Source of the DNA: Thalassospira lucentensis
GTDB taxonomy: Bacteria; Pseudomonadota; Alphaproteobacteria; Rhodospirillales; Thalassospiraceae
NCBI RefSeq assembly: GCF_001613805.1
Contig: NZ_LPVY01000022.1
Coordinates: 62,001 to 126,000, forward strand
Reading direction: 5' to 3'
DNA: 64,000 bases
Part shown: in pieces, positions 59,417-64,000 of the stretch
Layout of the letters: every line of letters starts with the position of its first letter
Numbering within the stretch: the stretch's first letter is position 1
Made by a program: the position numbers and the translations under genes
The notes under the pieces: model-generated
The model's input: only the letters and a program-made list of their open reading frames with translations
What the model was told of the DNA's origin: nothing
Database searches by the model: none

Positions 59417-61006
59417 ATGCAAGAAATCAGCCTGCTTAATTCCGTGATCGGCCCCGTCATGCGCGGTCCGTCCAGTTCTCATTGCGCAGCACCTTATATG
59501 ATGGCGAAGGTCGCGCGTGAATTATCATGCAGCAATGGCGATGTTTTGAAACAGGCCATTGTCCGATTTGATCCACGCGGGTCATTCGCGCCGGTCTATC
59601 AGGCACAAAGTTCTGACGAAAACTTTGCCGCCGGTTTTGCGGGCGCGGCACTGACGGATGCAGATTACCGTGATATTTTGCCGCGTGTGATGCGTGGCGA
59701 AGGATTTCTGTTTAGCGTTGAAATCACTGAACTTGAAAACAACAACCATCCCAACCGTGTTGATCTTGAACTGACCGTAACTGACCGGAATGGTTCGGAA
59801 CGCACCGATCTTTATGCCGGTGCATCGGTTGGCGGCGGGATGTATTACATCGATGCGATGAATGGTGAGCCGGTCTTTCTGACAGGCAAAACTGCAAGCG
59901 TGTTTGTCTGGGGCTCTGATATCGGCGCGCGGTCGGATGATATTGCCGCCGGGCTTGTTGAGAATGGCAACAGGTTGCTCGGCATATCGGTCGACCCGGA
60001 TCATGACCGCTGCGAAATTGCGTTGCAGGCCTTGCCCGATACAAAGCTGATAGCCTCTTTGCGTGATCAGGACGGTATCAAAGACGTTCGTTTCGCTGCG
60101 GCCTCGCAATATCCGGTGTGTGCGACTGACGATCTGTTTTCGACCAGCGATGCGGTGATTGCCGTGGCCGAACAGCAGGGCGGATCGCTTGCCGAGGCGG
60201 GGCTTGTTCTCGAAGCTAGGCGTCTTGGACTGTCACGTGATGCAACACGCGAACTTTTCCGCGAACGGTGTGAACTGATGTTGCGCGTGGTGGCAGAAGG
60301 ATTTGATGCCAAACCCGAAGACAATGTGATGCGGTTTTTAACCCTTCGCGCACGCAAGGTTCGCGATGCCAATCTGCCCGCCGGGCTTGGCGGGGCGGTT
60401 TTGCAGGATGCGATTGCAGGCGCGCTTTCGGCGATGGAACGGGATTCCAATCGTGGACTGGTTTGTGCCGCACCAACTGCGGGCAGTGCAGGTGTGGTTC
60501 CGGGGACGCTGTATGGGTTGATCCGGCATGGCATTGATCTGGAAGGTGCCACCGATGCGTTGCAGGTGATGGCGCTGGTGGGGGCCGTGTTTGCGGCGCG
60601 CGGAACCTTTGCCGCAGAATGCGGCGGCTGTTCGGTGGAAACGGGCGCATCGGCGGCGATGGCAGCGGCCGGCGTGGCGCAGGCATTTGGCGGAACACCT
60701 GTGCAATGTTTTGACGCGGCAAGCATGTGTTTGATGAATACGCTGGGCCTTGTGTGTGATCCGGTTGGCGGGGATGTTGAAATTCCGTGCCATGCGCGTA
60801 ATGTCGCCGGGGTGTCGCACGCCTTTTCATCGGCGATGGCGGTTCTTGCCGGGTTTGATGCCGTGTTGGGATATGACGAACTGGTCGATCAGACGGTTAA
60901 AATCGGGGCGATGATGCACCCGGATTTGCGTTGCACGGCACGTGGTGGATGTGCGGTCACCAAAACTGCCCTTAGGATGGTTGAGGTGGTAACGCAGGCG
61001 CGCTGA
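59417..61006 (+). CDS. sdaA: L-serine dehydratase, iron-sulfur dependent
   Basis: The 529-residue enzyme converts L-serine to pyruvate and ammonia. The beta-domain starts LLNSVIGPVMRGPSSSHCAAPYMMAK. The alpha-domain has GAVFAARGTFAAECGGCSVETGASAAMAAAG, FDAASMCLMNTLGLVCDPVGGDVEIPC and DLRCTARGGCAVTKTA. These cysteines fit the family's [4Fe-4S] cluster. Both domains are in one chain. Placed after betIBA, it may remove serine made from betaine-derived glycine (inference). Confidence 0.92.
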   Translation: MQEISLLNSVIGPVMRGPSSSHCAAPYMMAKVARELSCSNGDVLKQAIVRFDPRGSFAPVYQAQSSDENFAAGFAGAALTDADYRDILPRVMRGEGFLFSVEITELENNNHPNRVDLELTVTDRNGSERTDLYAGASVGGGMYYIDAMNGEPVFLTGKTASVFVWGSDIGARSDDIAAGLVENGNRLLGISVDPDHDRCEIALQALPDTKLIASLRDQDGIKDVRFAAASQYPVCATDDLFSTSDAVIAVAEQQGGSLAEAGLVLEARRLGLSRDATRELFRERCELMLRVVAEGFDAKPEDNVMRFLTLRARKVRDANLPAGLGGAVLQDAIAGALSAMERDSNRGLVCAAPTAGSAGVVPGTLYGLIRHGIDLEGATDALQVMALVGAVFAARGTFAAECGGCSVETGASAAMAAAGVAQAFGGTPVQCFDAASMCLMNTLGLVCDPVGGDVEIPCHARNVAGVSHAFSSAMAVLAGFDAVLGYDELVDQTVKIGAMMHPDLRCTARGGCAVTKTALRMVEVVTQAR

Positions 61007-61184
61007 ATGACCCATATAAACCGGTTTTTACGCAATCCTTTGTTCTGCATGTTGCCTGTTTTTGCATAATCGGTGAAAAGCATGCGAAGAGGCCGGTTTT
61101 AGCCAGTTTTCCCTTGATGGTCCGGCCAATTCCGGCACCATTAGGGGATTAATAAATCACAAGACAAAAATTCCGAGGCGCCGT

Positions 61185-62498
61185 GTGTTTACCCCGAACT
61201 TCCTGACCGCAAATGACAAATCTGGCGCATATCCGCCATCCTACTACGCGGCAACGGCGAACAAGATCGCACCCTTTGCCGAATTGGACGGGAATAAGGC
61301 TTGTGATGTCGTTGTTGTGGGCGGCGGGTTTACCGGTTTGTCATCGGCACTTCATCTGGCAGAACGCGGATACAGTGTTGTGTTGCTTGAAGCGCACCGG
61401 GTTGGTTGGGGCGCATCAGGGCGCAATGGCGGGCAGGTCGGTTCGGGACAGCGCCGCGAGCAGGACGACCTTGAAAAGATGGTCGGTCGCGAAGACGCCA
61501 GAAAGCTATGGGATATTGCCGAGCAATCCAAGGACATCGTCAAAAGCCTGATTACAAAACATGATATCGACTGCGACTGGAAGCCCGGTATTTTGCATGC
61601 GGATCATCGTGAACGGTTCGTTTCAGGCACGCACGAATATGCCGAGAAACTCCGAACCGAATATGGCTATGAAGCCATTCGCGCCGTTGGCCGGGATGAA
61701 ATCCGCAACATGCTGGGGTCGGAATTTTATCATGGCGGGTCGCTTGATATGGAGGCAGGGCATCTTCATCCGCTGAACTTCGCGCTTGGGCTTGCGGATG
61801 CGGCACGTGCTGCCGGGGCGAATATCTACGAAAACGCGACTGTCACCAGCTATGACAATGGTGAAAAGGTCGTTGTCACAACAGCGGGCGGGCACCGTGT
61901 GACAGCGGACATGATGGTGCTGGGCTGCAACGGGTATCTTGACGGGCTCGAAGACCGGGTTGCCAGACGGGTGATGCCGATCAACAATTTCGTTATCGCG
62001 ACCGAGCCATTGGGTGATGATCTGGCGCGCGAACTGATCCGCGATGATGTTGCCGTCGCGGATTCAAAATTCGTGATCAATTATTATCGTCTGTCGGCCG
62101 ATAAACGGATGCTGTTTGGCGGCGGGGAGACATATAGCTATCACTTCCCCAAGGATATCAAATCCTTTGTCGCACCCCATATGCTGGAAGTTTATCCGCA
62201 GCTTAAAGACGTTAAAATCGATTATGGCTGGGGCGGGACGCTTGCGATTACGATGAACCGTATGCCGTTCTTCCGCAAGGTCGAGGACCGGGTATTCACC
62301 GCGACCGGGTATTCAGGGCACGGGGTTGCGATGGCGACACTGGCCGGACAGATCATGGCCGATGCGGTATCGGGCACGATGGAACGGTTTGATGTGATGT
62401 CGAATATCAGCATTCCAAGCTTCCCGGGCGGGAAGGCATTGCGCTATCCATTCCTGGTGCTTGCTATGACCTGGTATTCAATCCGCGACAGGCTGTGA
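61185..62498 (+). CDS. FAD-dependent oxidoreductase, gamma-glutamylputrescine oxidase-like
   Basis: The 437-residue protein is a DAO-family flavoenzyme like PuuB/OrdL. Its FAD motif is CDVVVVGGGFTGLSSALHLAERGYSVVLLEA, followed by GWGASGRNGGQVGSGQRREQ. The C-terminal region has VDYGWGGTLAIT-type sequence and FTATGYSGHGVAMATLAGQIMADA. PuuB oxidises gamma-glutamylputrescine in polyamine catabolism. No gamma-glutamyl ligase (puuA) is next to it. The start GTG 61185 follows GAGG; 178 bases upstream (61007-61184) hold no gene. Confidence 0.85.
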   Translation: MFTPNFLTANDKSGAYPPSYYAATANKIAPFAELDGNKACDVVVVGGGFTGLSSALHLAERGYSVVLLEAHRVGWGASGRNGGQVGSGQRREQDDLEKMVGREDARKLWDIAEQSKDIVKSLITKHDIDCDWKPGILHADHRERFVSGTHEYAEKLRTEYGYEAIRAVGRDEIRNMLGSEFYHGGSLDMEAGHLHPLNFALGLADAARAAGANIYENATVTSYDNGEKVVVTTAGGHRVTADMMVLGCNGYLDGLEDRVARRVMPINNFVIATEPLGDDLARELIRDDVAVADSKFVINYYRLSADKRMLFGGGETYSYHFPKDIKSFVAPHMLEVYPQLKDVKIDYGWGGTLAITMNRMPFFRKVEDRVFTATGYSGHGVAMATLAGQIMADAVSGTMERFDVMSNISIPSFPGGKALRYPFLVLAMTWYSIRDRL

Positions 62499-62503
62499 AG
62501 TTT

Positions 62504-63166
62504 TCAGGATGCTTGTGCGCTGCCGCTCGTCACGCCACTGGCGGCAAGGCGGGCCTTGGTCTTCTGCCAGATGGCCGGATTGACAGTCAAAATACCTGCG
62601 TCGGTAAATGATACATCATATCCGCGATTAATGGCTGCCTGCATCGTTGCTTTGACGCAGTAATTGCCATCGAGACCGACGATTTGCAGTCTGCCGACTT
62701 TCTGGCGTTCCAGAACGCGTTCGAGTTCCGGTGCGGTAAAGGCATCGGCACGCGCCTTGGTGATATCGTGATCGATATCACCGTTCAGGCGGGAATCAAG
62801 ATCAAGGCCAGCTGATTTCGGGCTGCCGCGCCCCTTGTTCAACAGCTTTACCAGAAGATTGATGTACCAGCCCTTGAATATCTGACGAACCGAGATCACC
62901 GGTTGGCCGGTTTCGTTGGCAATTTCAACAAGTTCATTGATTGCGGAAATCGTTTTTTCGACCATGGCCGGGTCATAGGCATTTTTGCCCGTGGCCAGCG
63001 TAAAATCTTCTTGCAGATCAATGATGACAAGGGCGCTGTTGAGGCGTTTCGAAAAGTCTATTTTCTTGCCCTTTGTCGGGCTCAGATGACGCTTGTGGCC
63101 ATAAATCGTATAGGTGGTAATCAGGGCTAGAATGATGACTGCTCCGATGCCAATCCAAAGCCACAT
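62504..63166 (-). CDS. Membrane-anchored isochorismatase-family cysteine hydrolase
   Basis: The 220-residue protein has an N-terminal helix (residues 3-22, LWIGIGAVIILALITTYTIY) and a basic linker. The isochorismatase-like domain keeps Asp50 (ALVIIDLQEDF), Lys137 and Cys170 (LDGNYCVKATMQAA) as the expected catalytic triad. Most of the family is soluble, so a membrane-tethered form is less common. The start ATG 63166 follows GGAGAAAG. Substrate unknown. It converges on the PuuB-like gene with a 5-base gap. Confidence 0.85.
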   Translation of the reverse strand: MWLWIGIGAVIILALITTYTIYGHKRHLSPTKGKKIDFSKRLNSALVIIDLQEDFTLATGKNAYDPAMVEKTISAINELVEIANETGQPVISVRQIFKGWYINLLVKLLNKGRGSPKSAGLDLDSRLNGDIDHDITKARADAFTAPELERVLERQKVGRLQIVGLDGNYCVKATMQAAINRGYDVSFTDAGILTVNPAIWQKTKARLAASGVTSGSAQAS

Positions 63167-63407
63167 ATCGTCTTTCTCCGCTCTCGTCCGTTCCGTCGTA
63201 CTTTGCAATCGGTCTGGCACATAGCAATCTTGCAGGGCTGCCAATATAAGCCCTTTGACTTGCCAGTTCAGTGCGCGTGAAGATTGCCCCCGTCTAGTAA
63301 TAACACGTAACAATATTTTGTTCGGAGCAGGACAATGTTGTCAACATGTCGGTCTTAAGAAAGCTGACAAAAAGTTTTGCAGTGTGCTGATTGCTATGAA
63401 TTCTGGC
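63167..63407. other. Intergenic gap without recognised feature
   Basis: This 241-base gap between the isochorismatase-family gene and the hemoglobin gene shows no convincing gene, terminator or repeat. It must contain the promoter of the isochorismatase-family gene. Confidence 0.5.
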
Positions 63408-63890
63408 CTATTTCGGGGACCATGCCGAAACCGGATCGTAACGTTCGCCTTTACCCAAAATGACGCCGTTATGCGCAGCAATCCCGATTTCGAAACTTGA
63501 TGCAATCCGAAGGGCCCGTTCCATGAAATGGCGCGCGGCGGCTGTTTCACAGTATTCTGAAAGTGTTTCGGCAAACAATTCCAGCCAGCGATCAAAATGG
63601 TTCCGGTCGATCCTGAGCGTCAGGTGCTTTTGCATCGGACGGCCGTCATAGGCGCCACTGGCAAGTGCCACAGATGCCCAGAACATGCACATCCGTTCCA
63701 GATGGTGATCCCAATCCGTAATTTTCTCCGCGAATACCGGACCCAGCATCGCGTCATCGCGCACCTTTGCGTAAAAGCCATGCACGATATTTTTGATCAT
63801 GTCGTGATCGATGCCGGTTTCCTCGCGGATTTTCCGGGTCGCGATTTCGCGGCGTTCTTTGATTTCAGCAAGGGTCGGTTGATCTGACAT
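63408..63890 (-). CDS. Group III truncated hemoglobin
   Basis: The 160-residue protein has the truncated globin pattern DMIKNIVHGFYAKVRDDAMLGPVFAEKITDWDHHLERMCMFWASVALASGAYDG. The proximal helix region KHLTLRIDRNHFDRWLELFAETL is typical of group III. Group III globins bind oxygen or nitric oxide; the role here is not known. ATG 63890 is chosen; an in-frame start at 63926 adds 12 residues with no family match. It is the last gene before the window edge; 63891-64000 shows no gene. Confidence 0.88.
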   Translation of the reverse strand: MSDQPTLAEIKERREIATRKIREETGIDHDMIKNIVHGFYAKVRDDAMLGPVFAEKITDWDHHLERMCMFWASVALASGAYDGRPMQKHLTLRIDRNHFDRWLELFAETLSEYCETAAARHFMERALRIASSFEIGIAAHNGVILGKGERYDPVSAWSPK

Positions 63891-64000
63891 GGTCGTCTCA
63901 TGCTCAATAAGGATTGATCCGGGCAATAGCGCAAAGGCCGGGGCCGCGACATGACATAGGTCAGTTTGCCCGATTACGCAAACTCGTCACGCAAACCATA

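Noticed and set aside
1-64000. Mobile elements, CRISPR arrays or RNA genes
   Set aside because: No transposase, integrase, phage gene, regular spaced repeat or tRNA cloverleaf was recognised on reading the window; a tRNA or covariance-model scan would settle small RNA genes.

Overview
The window reads as a stretch of alphaproteobacterial chromosome, most like Thalassospira or a related marine member of Rhodospirillales. This placement is an inference from the gene content: three TRAP transporters, a PcaQ-type LysR regulator next to pcaDCHG, choXWV with betIBA, and a TamA/TamB pair. Overall base composition is moderately GC-rich, many starts are TTG or GTG, and genes are packed tightly. No tRNA, rRNA, insertion sequence, phage gene or CRISPR array was seen. 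The window opens inside a TRAP permease gene on the minus strand.

Region 1 (1-10.5 kb) is aromatic catabolism. A minus-strand TRAP transporter (dctP-dctQ-dctM) sits downstream of pcaQ. Divergent from pcaQ runs pcaD-pcaC-pcaH-pcaG, then pcaI-pcaJ-pcaF, then pcaB behind a terminator. Together these encode the whole beta-ketoadipate pathway from protocatechuate to succinyl-CoA and acetyl-CoA. PcaQ-like boxes lie upstream of both pcaD and the TRAP binding-protein gene.

Region 2 (10.5-16 kb) holds a GNAT/TenA pair, a DUF2892 plus DUF442 pair, and a convergent two-gene system. One protein is a GNAT domain fused to a C39-like cysteine peptidase. The other is a GNAT domain fused to an RLAN domain and a RimK-type ATP-grasp ligase. 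They share a bidirectional terminator. This is the best candidate here for a poorly described system, a predicted peptide or amino-acid ligase with a matching peptidase.

Region 3 (16-30.5 kb) holds tamA-tamB, where TamA has a lipoprotein-type signal. Next come a KDG-type sugar kinase and a HexR-like regulator. Divergent from them runs a second TRAP operon (dctQ-dctM-dctP), followed by an M81 (MlrC-like) peptidase and a D-threonine-aldolase-family enzyme. Three HexR-like operators lie in the divergent promoter region.

Region 4 (30.5-46 kb) holds small metabolic genes: an NTF2-like protein, an arylformamidase-like hydrolase, an ornithine-cyclodeaminase-like enzyme with a thioesterase, a GNAT, and a hydrolase-OsmC fusion. 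It then has a ten-gene minus-strand operon: PotBCDA-like ABC transporter, class III aminotransferase, BKACE, acetylpolyamine amidohydrolase, FAD oxidoreductase, M20 deacylase and RidA. This looks like a polyamine or acylated-amine uptake and catabolic pathway, under a divergent LysR regulator.

Region 5 (47-51.4 kb) holds a GntR/FCD regulator facing an AroQ-like dehydroquinase paralogue and a third TRAP operon. The AroQ paralogue differs from canonical enzymes at two substrate-contacting positions.

Region 6 (51.6-64 kb) holds an orphan MoaD, then choXWV and betIBA arranged divergently around a BetI-like operator. L-serine dehydratase and a PuuB-like oxidase follow, consistent with choline, betaine, glycine, serine and pyruvate flow. 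The window ends with a membrane-anchored isochorismatase-family hydrolase and a group III truncated hemoglobin.
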